Origin: Aphanothece hegewaldii CCALA 016
GTDB taxonomy: Bacteria > Cyanobacteriota > Cyanobacteriia > Cyanobacteriales > Microcystaceae
Direction of reading: 5' to 3'
DNA length: 64,000 nucleotides
Assembly (NCBI RefSeq): GCF_003007785.1
Contig: NZ_PXOH01000021.1
Coordinates: 1-64,000 of the forward strand
The position numbers were made by a program, and so were the translations under genes. Position 1 is the stretch's first letter; each line of letters opens with the position of its first letter. Shown here one piece after another: positions 55,335 to 63,999 of this stretch. The notes beneath the pieces are model-generated. The model worked only from the letters and a program-made list of their open reading frames with translations. It was not told where the DNA came from and did not search any database.

Positions 55335-57167
55335 ATGCAAACACAATACTCTACCTTAGTCGATCTTCTACGCTACAGATCCCATGAACAAGCCGAACAA
55401 ATTGCTTATCGTTTCTTACAAGATGGCGAAACGGAAAAAACAGCCATAACCTATCAAGAATTGGATCGACAAGCAAGAGCGATCGCAGTTAAACTCAAAA
55501 CACTCAACCCAATTAGCCCAACAGCCGTTATTATTTATCCCTATGAAGCAGGTTTAGAATTTATTGCCGCGTTTTTTGGCTGTTTGTATGGGGATGTTAT
55601 TGCGGTTCCCTGTCATCCTCCGATGAACCGTCATGCTTATTATGATCTACAACTTCGTCTAGCATCTTCTCAAGCAAAAGTTATCCTCACACACAAAAGC
55701 TTACTCTCTAAATTACAAAGTCAACTCACTTCACCTGATATTCATTGGTTAGTTACCGATGATTTATCTTTAGATATAGCTTCAAACTGGACACAACCTA
55801 ATATTAATTCTGATACGATCGCTTTTTTACAATATACCTCTGGCTCAACGGGACAACCTAAAGGCGTAATGATTACTCATGATTGTATAATGCACAATCA
55901 GCAAATGTTAAAACAGGCTTTTGGACACAATGAAACATCCGTCGGTGTGGGTTGGTTACCTTTATTTCATGATATGGGACTCATTGGCAATGTGATCCAA
56001 GCTTTGTATGTCGGTCGTCCTTCGATTTTTATGTCGCCTGTTGCGTTTATTCAAAAACCTATACGCTGGTTACAAGCCATCTCACAGTACAAAGCTACTA
56101 CCAGTGGCGCACCGAATTTCGCTTTCGACTTGTTGTGTCGTCACGTAAAAAGCGAACAGCGATCCCGTCTTGATCTTAGCAGTTGGGATGTAGCTTTCTC
56201 TGGGGCTGAACCGATACGAGTTGAGACAATGGATCGATTTTATGAGTTTTTTTCGCCTTGTGGGTTTCGTCGAGAAGCTTTTTATCCTTGTTATGGGATG
56301 GCAGAAGCTACGTTATTAATTTCGGGTGGTCAAAAAAATGAATTACCGGTAATTAAATATGTTAATGAAGCAGCCATAGAAGAAAATAAAGTAATAACAT
56401 CTAACCTAGAAAAGAAAGGTTATCGAGTAATGGTAAGTTGTGGCCAAGCATGGCTAGATGAAAAAATTATTATTGTTGATCCTCATACTTTAATACCCGT
56501 TAAAGAAAACCAAATCGGCGAAATTTGGGTATCGGGTTTAGGTTTAGGAAAAGGTTACTGGAATGAACCTGAAAAAACTGCTAATACGTTTCATGCTTAT
56601 ACAAAAGATACTCGTGAGGGGCCATTTTTGCGGACAGGAGATTTAGGCTTTTTACAAAATAAGGAATTATTTATTACAGGTCGTCTTAATGATGTATTAG
56701 TCTTCTGGGGTTTTAACCATTATCCCCAACATATCGAAGAAACTGTCGAAAATTCTCACCCTGCATTTAGAAAAAACTGTAACGCTGCTTTTAGTGTAGA
56801 AGTAGAAGGAGAAGATAGACTTGTTATTGTGCAAGAAGTAGAACGAACCTATCGACAATCTATCGTAATTGATGATCTTATTGAGTCAGTAAGATGGGCA
56901 GTTTTCGATAAACATTTTGTTGATATATACGCTTTTATTTTAATCAAAACGGGTAGTATTCCCAAAACTTCTAGCGGCAAAATTCAACGTCATTTGTGTA
57001 AAACTAAGTTTCTTGATGGTAGTTTAGATACTGTTGGTGAGTGGTATTCTCCGCCAAATAACGCAACTGATATGACTTCGATTTTAAAACGCTATTTTAA
57101 CCCGAAGACACACCTTAAAAGGTATTTAAAGCTTGCTAGAGGTAAGATTAGACGGCTATTCCTATGA
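55335..57167 (+). CDS. Fatty acyl-AMP ligase (FAAL-type adenylating enzyme)
   Basis: 610 residues from ATG 55335, 17 bp after the regulator stop. Adenylate-forming superfamily: YTSGSTGQPKGV (A3), WLPLFHDMGLIG and YPCYGMAEATLL, RTGDLGF, GRLNDVLVFWGFNHYPQ, and KTSSGKIQR near the end. The FHDMGL and GMAEATL forms are characteristic of FAAL/FadD32 enzymes that make acyl-AMP and hand the acyl group to a carrier protein rather than CoA. No carrier protein or polyketide synthase gene is adjacent. The C-terminus has a Lys/Arg-rich tail (KRYLKLARGKIRRLF). Overlaps the next gene by 4 bp. Confidence 0.88.
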   Translation: MQTQYSTLVDLLRYRSHEQAEQIAYRFLQDGETEKTAITYQELDRQARAIAVKLKTLNPISPTAVIIYPYEAGLEFIAAFFGCLYGDVIAVPCHPPMNRHAYYDLQLRLASSQAKVILTHKSLLSKLQSQLTSPDIHWLVTDDLSLDIASNWTQPNINSDTIAFLQYTSGSTGQPKGVMITHDCIMHNQQMLKQAFGHNETSVGVGWLPLFHDMGLIGNVIQALYVGRPSIFMSPVAFIQKPIRWLQAISQYKATTSGAPNFAFDLLCRHVKSEQRSRLDLSSWDVAFSGAEPIRVETMDRFYEFFSPCGFRREAFYPCYGMAEATLLISGGQKNELPVIKYVNEAAIEENKVITSNLEKKGYRVMVSCGQAWLDEKIIIVDPHTLIPVKENQIGEIWVSGLGLGKGYWNEPEKTANTFHAYTKDTREGPFLRTGDLGFLQNKELFITGRLNDVLVFWGFNHYPQHIEETVENSHPAFRKNCNAAFSVEVEGEDRLVIVQEVERTYRQSIVIDDLIESVRWAVFDKHFVDIYAFILIKTGSIPKTSSGKIQRHLCKTKFLDGSLDTVGEWYSPPNNATDMTSILKRYFNPKTHLKRYLKLARGKIRRLFL

Positions 57168-58399
57168 AAATTGCAATCATTAGTTCTGGGTTTCTTCCTG
57201 TGGTTGATGGAGTGACAGTTACTCAACTTTATCGACTGCAAAAATTGAGTGAATATGGACATCAAGTTATATTATTCTGTCCTGACTATAGTTCACTAGC
57301 TACAGTTTATCCTAACTGGAAAGATTATACGGGTCAGATTTATTCTGGTGTTAAGATTATTAATCTTCCAAGTACACCATTTGCTGGCTTAGATTTCGAG
57401 CGAAATGTTAGTCAATCATCATATAAAATTGTTTTGGACGAGTTAGAAAAATTTCGACCTGATGTCATTCATATTGATGAACCCGAACGTTTATGGCTAG
57501 GTTTTTTTAAAGTTCCAAGTATTGATTATGCTAAACGAATTGGTACTCCCTGCATTAGTTTTTTCCATACCAATTTTGTTGAATATTTAGAAGATTATTT
57601 ACCGCTTCCATTTCCTTTAATTAGTGGTTTACAATTTATTATGAAACGTCATCGGCGAAGTATTTATAATTCTTATGATGCGACACTTGTTTCTAGTCGT
57701 GTGACGGCAGATCAGTTAGTCAAAACGGGTGTAAAAAATATTAGATACGGACAGTTTTTAGGAATTGATCAAAAGGGTTTTTCTGCGGTTGTTAAAGATC
57801 TTAACTTTTTCGAGAATAAATATAATCTTTCGGGACTATCCAAGAAAACTAAGCTAATTTTTTTAGGTCGTCTAACTCCTGATAAAAATTGGACATTTAC
57901 CTTAGATGCTTTATCTAAATTTGCAGAAAATATCGATTTTGATAAACTTGCTTTGATTATTGCAGGTGATGGAGAATTAAAAGAAGAAATTTCTACTAAA
58001 TTAAATCAACTTACGCCAAATGTTTACTTTTTAGGTCGGATTCATCCTAATGATATTCCCGAACTTTTAGTAAATAGTGATATTCATGTTACAACATCAG
58101 AAAAAGAAACAACAGGATTGACAGTTTTAGAAGCATTTGCCGCAGGAATACCAGTTATTGCGCCTCGTGCAGGTGGCTTTATTGATAATGTTAAAAATAA
58201 TGAAACTGGATTTTTATATAATCGTGGTGATGCTGAAGATTTTGTGAAAAAGCTTAATTTATTGATTGAAAATAAAGCTTTACGAGAGGAAATGGCAAAG
58301 AAATCCAAAGAAAGTGTTATTGATTTTAGTTGGGAAAAAGCGGTTAAAAATTTATTGAAGGTTTGGGAAGGTGAAATAACTAAGAAATTAAATAAGTAG
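57164..58399 (+). CDS. Glycosyltransferase family 4
   Basis: 411 residues, GT-B fold. N-terminal MKIAIISSGFLPVVDGVTV, middle FLGRLTPDKNWTFTLDAL, and C-terminal donor site SEKETTGLTVLEAFAAGIPVIAP (EX7E motif, with both Glu). Similar in form to lipid or polysaccharide glycosyltransferases (SqdX/mannosyltransferase-like). It overlaps the FAAL gene by ATGA, so the two are translated together. I infer a joint role in making an acylated glycoconjugate. Confidence 0.87.
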   Translation: MKIAIISSGFLPVVDGVTVTQLYRLQKLSEYGHQVILFCPDYSSLATVYPNWKDYTGQIYSGVKIINLPSTPFAGLDFERNVSQSSYKIVLDELEKFRPDVIHIDEPERLWLGFFKVPSIDYAKRIGTPCISFFHTNFVEYLEDYLPLPFPLISGLQFIMKRHRRSIYNSYDATLVSSRVTADQLVKTGVKNIRYGQFLGIDQKGFSAVVKDLNFFENKYNLSGLSKKTKLIFLGRLTPDKNWTFTLDALSKFAENIDFDKLALIIAGDGELKEEISTKLNQLTPNVYFLGRIHPNDIPELLVNSDIHVTTSEKETTGLTVLEAFAAGIPVIAPRAGGFIDNVKNNETGFLYNRGDAEDFVKKLNLLIENKALREEMAKKSKESVIDFSWEKAVKNLLKVWEGEITKKLNK

Positions 58400-58454
58400 T
58401 TTTTTTAACTCTTTAATGTGCTGATCTACTGTTTACAGAAATTATTCTCTCATG

Positions 58455-58469
58455 TTACGCTTGACGTAA
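58455..58469. promoter_or_regulatory. Palindrome upstream of higBA, possible operator
   Basis: TTACG-CTTGA-CGTAA, a perfect 5-5-5 inverted repeat containing a TTGACG (-35-like) sequence and 22 bp before the higB start; CATAAT follows at 58472. A HigA-type antitoxin often binds such a palindrome in its own promoter. Confidence 0.4.
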
Positions 58470-58490
58470 TTCATAATATGTAACGGCAGA

Positions 58491-58775
58491 ATGCGCCCGA
58501 AATATAAAGACAAACGAACAGAGCGATTTGCAACTGGCGGACGAGTCAGGGAATTTCAATCTTTTGAAAGGCAAGCGTACAAGCGTTTAGAAATTTTAGA
58601 GGCGGCCCCCAATATAGAAGCTTTAATGCTGCTACCAAGTAATCATTTTGAAGCTTTAGGAGGCTCACGCATGGGTCAATACAGCATTCGTATCAATAAG
58701 CAATGGCGTATTTGTTTTGAATGGTTGGAAGAACAAGAACAGCCTTTTAATATAGAAATTGTTGATTATCACTAA
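58491..58775 (+). CDS. higB: HigB-type toxin of a toxin-antitoxin pair (RelE superfamily)
   Basis: 94 residues. It has the HigB features: TERFATGGRVREFQSFERQAYKRLEIL (in parts), LLPSNHFEALGGSRMGQYSIRINKQWRICFEW (in parts). HigB is a ribosome-dependent mRNA endonuclease. The antitoxin gene starts 13 bp after the stop (ATG 58789), the usual toxin-first order of higBA. No start ambiguity apart from ATG at 58491; no clear SD. Confidence 0.9.
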   Translation: MRPKYKDKRTERFATGGRVREFQSFERQAYKRLEILEAAPNIEALMLLPSNHFEALGGSRMGQYSIRINKQWRICFEWLEEQEQPFNIEIVDYH

Positions 58776-58788
58776 AGAGAAAGATTTT

Positions 58789-59100
58789 ATGGTACGTCCT
58801 GCTATTCACCCTGGAGAAATACTTGCTGATGAACTGCAAGAACTTGACATGAGTGCTGCTGAATTAGCGCGTCTGCTTCATGTTCCAACAAACCGTATTA
58901 CTCAGATTTTAAATGGAAAACGGTCTATTACTGCCGATACTGCTTTGCGTTTGGGACAATGGTTTAGTACGGGCCCTGAATTATGGCTCAATCTACAAAA
59001 ATCATATGAACTTCGTTTAGCTCAACAAGAAAAAGGTGAGGAAATTCAAAAAATTATTCAACCTCGTATAAGACAAGAAAAACAATCTATACACATCTAG
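58789..59100 (+). CDS. higA: HigA-type antitoxin, HTH domain
   Basis: 103 residues from ATG 58789 (MVRPAIHPGEIL), behind AAAGAGAAAG. XRE-type HTH (about 10-65: HPGEILADELQEL, HVPTNRITQILNGKRSITADTALRLGQWF in parts) plus SPELWLNLQ-like FSTGPELWLNLQKSYE, diagnostic of HigA. It binds HigB and represses the operon. A 30-codon upstream extension (TTG 58759) overlaps higB and is unlikely. Confidence 0.92.
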   Translation: MVRPAIHPGEILADELQELDMSAAELARLLHVPTNRITQILNGKRSITADTALRLGQWFSTGPELWLNLQKSYELRLAQQEKGEEIQKIIQPRIRQEKQSIHI

Positions 59101-59133
59101 TTAAAATATTTGAGTAAAACTTTAAAATTGTCC

Positions 59134-60219
59134 TTATATTCTACTTCTTTTGTGACTGCGAAAATAACTAACCGCTATAGTAACAACAGTAATCGGAATC
59201 ACAAAAAAGGTCATAACTTGACTAAACATCGGTAGTTGTGAATGATTCGTTGATTGCAAAATTAAATAAGCCGTATAAACAACGTAATAAAATAAAAATA
59301 AAATCCCTTCCCAACGTGAAATCGATCGACCCGATGAAAAAATGGGTAAACAAGCGATCGCCACCGCAATCATTACGGGAACATCAAACCTTAAGGCGGC
59401 ATCTGATACATTAATACCATTGGCTGAAACCACCGCCGATAAACCTAAAACTGCCAAAATATTAAAAATATTACTCCCAACAACATTACCGACGGCAATA
59501 TCCTGTTCACCTTTGAAACTCGCTATTACAGAACTCGCTAACTCAGGTAAAGAGGTTCCCGCAGCAACGATCGTTAAACCAATCACCAAATCACTAACCC
59601 CTATTGCTTTAGCAATAGAAATCGAACTATCGATCAAAAATTGAGAACCTAAAACCAGCAAAACTAAACCAGCTAGAATTAAAGCAATATTAATTATTAT
59701 TTGTTGAGGTGTGAGGCGTTGTCTTTGATTTCCATTTTCCGAATCTTCTAAAGCACTAGCGATAGCTTGTCTGCGACCTTCATAAATTTGAAAAGCCGTA
59801 TAAAGAACCCCTAAAATAAATAAAATAATTCCATCAACGCGGCTAATTTTACCATCAGCACCAAACATTAGTGCCAAAACAGATACCCCAATCATAATCG
59901 GAACATCAATACGAATTAGCTGATTAGCAACCATCATTGGCGCAATAATCGCCGCTATCCCTAAAATTGCTAAAACATTAAAAATATTACTGCCAACTAC
60001 ATTACCTAATGCAATATCCGCATTACCCGCTAAACCTGATTGAATACTAACAGCCATTTCAGGGGAACTTGTACCATAAGCGACAATTGTTAGACCAACA
60101 ATCAACGGAGAAATACCCATACGAGTAGCAACATCTGACGCTCCTCGAACTAAAAGTTCTGCCCCCACCACCAGTAAAACTAAGCCAGCTAAAAGCAGAA
60201 GGATTACAGTAATATTCAT
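59134..60219 (-). CDS. Calcium/cation antiporter (CaCA family, YrbG-like)
   Basis: About 361 residues, ten predicted membrane segments in two homologous halves. Each half carries the alpha-repeat signature: YGTSSPEMAVS with GNVVGSNIFNVLAILG, and AGTSLPELASSV with GNVVGSNIFNILAVLG. The inverted repeats are separated by a cytoplasmic loop (about 145-180). Sodium- or proton-driven calcium export is likely; ion preference is not read from sequence. ATG 60219 preferred (MNITVILLLL); a GTG at 60243 adds eight residues. Confidence 0.9.
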   Translation of the reverse strand: MNITVILLLLAGLVLLVVGAELLVRGASDVATRMGISPLIVGLTIVAYGTSSPEMAVSIQSGLAGNADIALGNVVGSNIFNVLAILGIAAIIAPMMVANQLIRIDVPIMIGVSVLALMFGADGKISRVDGIILFILGVLYTAFQIYEGRRQAIASALEDSENGNQRQRLTPQQIIINIALILAGLVLLVLGSQFLIDSSISIAKAIGVSDLVIGLTIVAAGTSLPELASSVIASFKGEQDIAVGNVVGSNIFNILAVLGLSAVVSANGINVSDAALRFDVPVMIAVAIACLPIFSSGRSISRWEGILFLFYYVVYTAYLILQSTNHSQLPMFSQVMTFFVIPITVVTIAVSYFRSHKRSRI

Positions 60220-60393
60220 TGTCAGGAAGTTATGATAGTTCACTTTTCTAAGCTTAACCTGATTTAAGCAAGATTTTTGGTCATTGATTCAAGTAGCGAT
60301 CAATCAATGTTTCAAAACTATCACCAATAATCAATCAAATTTCCATGATCAGTGTATATTTAATTTTGGCTGCGTATAAAAGATGAAGCAACG

Positions 60394-60726
60394 GTGAAAT
60401 ATTTTTTCTTGTCAGAGGGATGGATTGTTGGGCGAGTCTGGGAGTTTGGCGGCCTATGGGATACAAACGCCTGGCGCCGTCAACCGAAGATTCAGCGTCT
60501 AAATATCGGTATTGTAGAACGTGAGGAGATTCTCTGGCTGTACGAAGTTGAAGAAGCTGTTCTCATGTTAGAAGTGGCACCAGGAAATACAGTAGCGGAT
60601 ACTGTACCTACAATTGGCCAAGTCGTTCTAAGGCGGCTAATGAGCGCAGAGCAAGTGATAGAACGCTTAAGAGACGCTGATGAAATGATGCACCGCGATC
60701 GCTCAAACCTAAAATCTAACCCCTAA
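60394..60726 (+). CDS. Conserved hypothetical protein
   Basis: 110 residues, GTG start. Mixed alpha/beta: EGWIVGRVWEFGGLWDTNAW, NIGIVEREEILWLYEVEEAVLMLEV (in parts), ending with a helical segment SAEQVIERLRDADEMM. I know proteins of this form only from cyanobacteria, function unknown. It lies 195 bp before psbB on the same strand. Confidence 0.65.
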   Translation: MKYFFLSEGWIVGRVWEFGGLWDTNAWRRQPKIQRLNIGIVEREEILWLYEVEEAVLMLEVAPGNTVADTVPTIGQVVLRRLMSAEQVIERLRDADEMMHRDRSNLKSNP

Positions 60727-60905
60727 AAAATCTTTTCCCTTGAATTTCTCTCTAATAATAGTTACACTTCTTTAAAATAAATTTCCTTTTCAAGAGATAA
60801 TGTAGTGTGGTTAAGTCTTTTCTCTTTCATAGTGAGAAGAGTTAATCCTATTACTGATCACTATATGAGAGAAAAAACGTTTAAATTAGATCTTGATTGT
60901 CAAAT

Positions 60906-60912
60906 AGGAGGA
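60906..60912 (+). promoter_or_regulatory. Strong ribosome-binding site of psbB
   Basis: AGGAGGA lies nine bases before the ATG of psbB, one of the strongest Shine-Dalgarno matches in the window. Confidence 0.85.
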
Positions 60913-60921
60913 GCGTAGTCA

Positions 60922-62445
60922 ATGGGACTACCTTGGTATCGAGTTCACACAGTTGTTTTAAATGATCCAGGACGGCTGATCTCCGTTCACCTGATGCACA
61001 CAGCTTTGGTCGCTGGTTGGGCGGGATCGATGGCTCTCTATGAGTTAGCGGTCTTTGATCCCAGTGATGCAGTATTAAACCCCATGTGGCGGCAAGGTAT
61101 GTTCGTGCTGCCCTTTATGGCACGTCTCGGCGTGACCGGTTCTTGGGGTGGCTGGAGCGTCACAGGTGAAAATAATGTTGATCCTGGTTTCTGGTCTTTT
61201 GAAGGCGTTGCCGCAGCGCACATCGTATTATCTGGTTTATTGTTCCTAGCTGCTGTATGGCACTGGGTTTATTGGGATCTAGAACTCTTCACCGATCCCC
61301 GTACTGGCGAGCCCGCCCTTGACTTACCCAAAATGTTTGGGATTCACCTGTTCTTATCTGGTTTACTTTGCTTCGGTTTCGGTGCTTTCCACTTAACTGG
61401 ACTCTGGGGACCTGGAATGTGGGTATCTGATCCCTATGGTGTAACAGGTCATGTACAAGCGGTTGCGCCATCATGGGGGCCAGAAGGCTTTGATCCGTTT
61501 AATCCAGGCGGCGTTGTAGCCCATCACATCGCAGCAGGAATTGTCGGTATTATCGCTGGTCTATTCCACTTGACGGTAAGACCCCCAGAACGGCTCTATA
61601 AAGCCTTGAGAATGGGGAACATTGAAACCGTTTTATCTAGCAGTATTGCGGCTGTTTTCTTTGCGGCTTTTGTTGTTGCTGGTACCATGTGGTATGGCAA
61701 CGCAACCACCCCTATAGAACTTTTTGGCCCAACCCGTTATCAGTGGGATAGTAATTATTTCCAACAAGAGATTCAACGTCGTGTAGACGCTAGTGTTGCT
61801 TCTGGAGATAGTGTCGCCGCCGCTTGGGAAAAAATTCCTGAAAAGCTTGCTTTCTATGACTATGTTGGTAATAGCCCCGCTAAAGGTGGTTTATTCCGCG
61901 TTGGTATGATGGATAGCGGTGATGGAATTGCCAAAACTTGGTTAGGACACCCCATTTTTAAAGATAAAGAAGGCCGTGAATTATTCGTTCGTCGGATGCC
62001 TAATTTCTTTGAAACCTTCCCCATCGTTCTAAGTGATGCTGATGGTGTTGTCCGTGCCGATGTCCCCTTCCGTCGTGCTGAATCTAAACTCAGCTTTGAA
62101 CAAACTGGTTTATCTGCAACCTTCTATGGTGGTTCTCTAGACGGTCAAACCTTTACAGATCCGGGCGCAGTTAAACAAATTGCTCGTCGCGCTCAGTTGG
62201 GTGAAGCGTTTGATTTTGACCGGGAAACCCTCAAATCTGACGGTGTATTCCGTACCAGTCCTAGAGGTTGGTTTACGTTTGGTCATGCTTGTTTTGCTCT
62301 GTTGTTCTTCTTTGGTCATATTTGGCATGGTTCACGGACTCTGTACCGTGATGTATTTGCGGGTATCGATCCAGATCTCGGCGAACAAATTGAGTTTGGT
62401 TTATTCCAAAAATTGGGTGACGTAAGCACTCGTAAAGAAGGCTAA
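60922..62445 (+). CDS. psbB: Photosystem II chlorophyll-binding protein CP47
   Basis: 507 residues, the standard length. Inner antenna of PSII with six membrane helices; the large lumenal loop between helices V and VI (about 258-450) is intact. The start [19 protein letters not shown], chlorophyll-ligand histidines such as in [11 protein letters not shown] and FGHIWHG, and the C-terminal [11 protein letters not shown] are all typical. A terminator follows at 62478. psbT, often next to psbB, is not found in the next 245 bp. Confidence 0.98.
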   Translation: MGLPWYRVHTVVLNDPGRLISVHLMHTALVAGWAGSMALYELAVFDPSDAVLNPMWRQGMFVLPFMARLGVTGSWGGWSVTGENNVDPGFWSFEGVAAAHIVLSGLLFLAAVWHWVYWDLELFTDPRTGEPALDLPKMFGIHLFLSGLLCFGFGAFHLTGLWGPGMWVSDPYGVTGHVQAVAPSWGPEGFDPFNPGGVVAHHIAAGIVGIIAGLFHLTVRPPERLYKALRMGNIETVLSSSIAAVFFAAFVVAGTMWYGNATTPIELFGPTRYQWDSNYFQQEIQRRVDASVASGDSVAAAWEKIPEKLAFYDYVGNSPAKGGLFRVGMMDSGDGIAKTWLGHPIFKDKEGRELFVRRMPNFFETFPIVLSDADGVVRADVPFRRAESKLSFEQTGLSATFYGGSLDGQTFTDPGAVKQIARRAQLGEAFDFDRETLKSDGVFRTSPRGWFTFGHACFALLFFFGHIWHGSRTLYRDVFAGIDPDLGEQIEFGLFQKLGDVSTRKEG

Positions 62446-62477
62446 TCTTAGCTCGTCTTTATTAATTATTGTCGAAG

Positions 62478-62501
62478 CGGGGGTTAAGGCTCCCGTTTTT
62501 T
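62478..62501 (+). terminator. Rho-independent terminator after psbB
   Basis: CGGGGG / CTCCCG stem (6 bp, one G-U) with TTAAGG loop and TTTTTT after it. It ends psbB transcription 35 bp past the stop. Confidence 0.8.
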
Positions 62502-62690
62502 ATTAGTTTCATATTTCTTTAGTTAGATATAATCTCTTATTTCTGAGATAATAAATATATCCAAAGCTCGACGCAATACACCACTTTTTAAGCGTTATTA
62601 TTTAAGTAAGTTGTAGCAAGTATTACTTTACTAATTTGAGTAATAACGTTATTCTTTAGCCATTCTTGTACAATAAAGAAGACAAAATTT

Positions 62691-62909
62691 ATGACTAATT
62701 CAAATGTACAAACTTGTTCAGTATGCGGTGTACGGATTGAAAAAATAATTGGTGGCGATCGTGTTGTTTTTGCACACGGACCAGCAGGAACACGCGCTAA
62801 ACTATGGGCTAGAGTTTGTAAATTTGTCAATAATTCTCAATGTATTAATCAAGATGAAAAGTCTATTGGTGTAGTAACAACAAACGACTACTACAAACCA
62901 CTCTCATAA
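62691..62909 (+). CDS. Small Cys-rich conserved protein
   Basis: 72 residues. Four Cys in two pairs: CSVC (residues 9 and 12) and RVC / SQC (about 43 and 51), a zinc-ribbon-like arrangement. The middle is GGDRVVFAHGPAGTRAKLWARV. It looks like a small cyanobacterial conserved protein; function unknown. It has its own AT-rich upstream region (62502-62690) and ends before a GGGGTTTAG palindrome. Confidence 0.65.
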   Translation: MTNSNVQTCSVCGVRIEKIIGGDRVVFAHGPAGTRAKLWARVCKFVNNSQCINQDEKSIGVVTTNDYYKPLS

Positions 62910-62940
62910 ATTAAAGATGGACTTCTAAACTTAATTATTA

Positions 62941-62965
62941 CAGGGGTTTAGTCTTTAGCCCCTTG
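62941..62965. repeat. Degenerate GGGGTTTAG palindrome between convergent genes
   Basis: CAGGGGTTTAG ... TAGCCCCTTG with a short loop; arms match with one mismatch. It sits between the small Cys-rich gene (+) and the cupin gene (-) and may act as a terminator for both. Member of the same repeat family as the elements at 74, 8481, 9063 and 25940. Confidence 0.5.
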
Positions 62966-62981
62966 ACTCATCTTTTACCGA

Positions 62982-63320
62982 TTACTCACTAACGATTCCT
63001 AAAACATTTATTACTAAATTATCCTGTCCTAGGTTGCTTACTTCGTGTATTTCCCCTGGTTCTACTACGACACAAGTACCTTTGTTTAAAGGATAATCTT
63101 TACCATCAATCCGAATTTGTCCTTCTCCAGATTCAATATAAAAAATTTCATACATCGTATCATGTGCATGAGCGATAGCTATTTGTCCAGGAGTAAAAGT
63201 TGCTTGAGAAAAGTTAGTTATATTAGGGAATTCAAAGGGATTTAACATTACTTTTTTTTTAATTTCTGGGTTATGAGAAACCGATTTTTCGGGTAATTCA
63301 TTTAAAGTCGTAATTTTCAT
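62982..63320 (-). CDS. Cupin-domain protein
   Basis: 112 residues with a single small beta-barrel cupin. Motif 1: HAHDTMYEIFYIESGEG (two His and Glu metal ligands); motif 2: PGEIHEVSNLG (His). Metal ligands are therefore complete. Start is 7 bp after the ureF stop, so the two genes share a transcript. The substrate is unknown; a role as nickel handling partner of ureF is suggested by context only. Confidence 0.82.
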   Translation of the reverse strand: MKITTLNELPEKSVSHNPEIKKKVMLNPFEFPNITNFSQATFTPGQIAIAHAHDTMYEIFYIESGEGQIRIDGKDYPLNKGTCVVVEPGEIHEVSNLGQDNLVINVLGIVSE

Positions 63321-63327
63321 TTCTTTT

Positions 63328-63999
63328 TTAGCTTCTAAATAATCTTGTATAAAGCGTTTCGTGCTGCATACTCGCTAAAGATAAACCCCATCCCCAACCT
63401 CTTAAATCTTCGTCTTTTAATTCTAAAATATCTTGAGTAACTTGAATCAAATCATTTTGTAAATTAACTAATATTTTTTGTCCATCTGTCTGTCCTAAAG
63501 GAATTAAACGAAGTCCAGCATTAATTAAATTACTTGACCAACTTTGCAAATAACCTAATAATAACTCATGTTCTGGAATTTGCCAAATTGCTCCAGCAAT
63601 ACCAAAAACAACAGCATAATTACAATCTGGATAAAGTTGTGATGAAATATCTTTAATTTCGGGTTGTAATTCTGTTAATAATTTCAGTAAAGATTGTCCC
63701 ATTTGCCAGCTTTGTTGTCGTAATTCTTTAGTTTCTCTTGTTGCCGATAACCATAAATTCCACTTTATTAAACCCTCTATATTATCACCTAAAAAATCAT
63801 GATATGCTCGCAGCATTATGGCTGATTCTATTCTGATTGAGCCAAATTTTAAAGACTGAATAATCCATTGTTGTAACGTTTCTTTATTCGTAATAATCTC
63901 TTGACTTACTAGGGTTTCTATACCTTCTGAATAACTATATGCACCAACGGGTAAAGTAGGGCTAGTTATTTGTAATAAATAAAGTAATTGTTTTTTCAT
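63328..63999 (-). CDS. ureF: Urease accessory protein UreF
   Basis: 223 residues, complete (ATG at 63999, the last bases of the window). UreF is a scaffold for nickel insertion into urease with UreD, UreG and UreE. The conserved start LLQITSPTLPVGAYSYSEGIETLV (in parts), LRQQSWQMGQSLL, YAVVFGIAGAIWQIP and LINAGLRLIPLGQTDGQ segments are present. The other urease genes are outside the window upstream on the minus strand. Confidence 0.93.
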   Translation of the reverse strand: MKKQLLYLLQITSPTLPVGAYSYSEGIETLVSQEIITNKETLQQWIIQSLKFGSIRIESAIMLRAYHDFLGDNIEGLIKWNLWLSATRETKELRQQSWQMGQSLLKLLTELQPEIKDISSQLYPDCNYAVVFGIAGAIWQIPEHELLLGYLQSWSSNLINAGLRLIPLGQTDGQKILVNLQNDLIQVTQDILELKDEDLRGWGWGLSLASMQHETLYTRLFRS

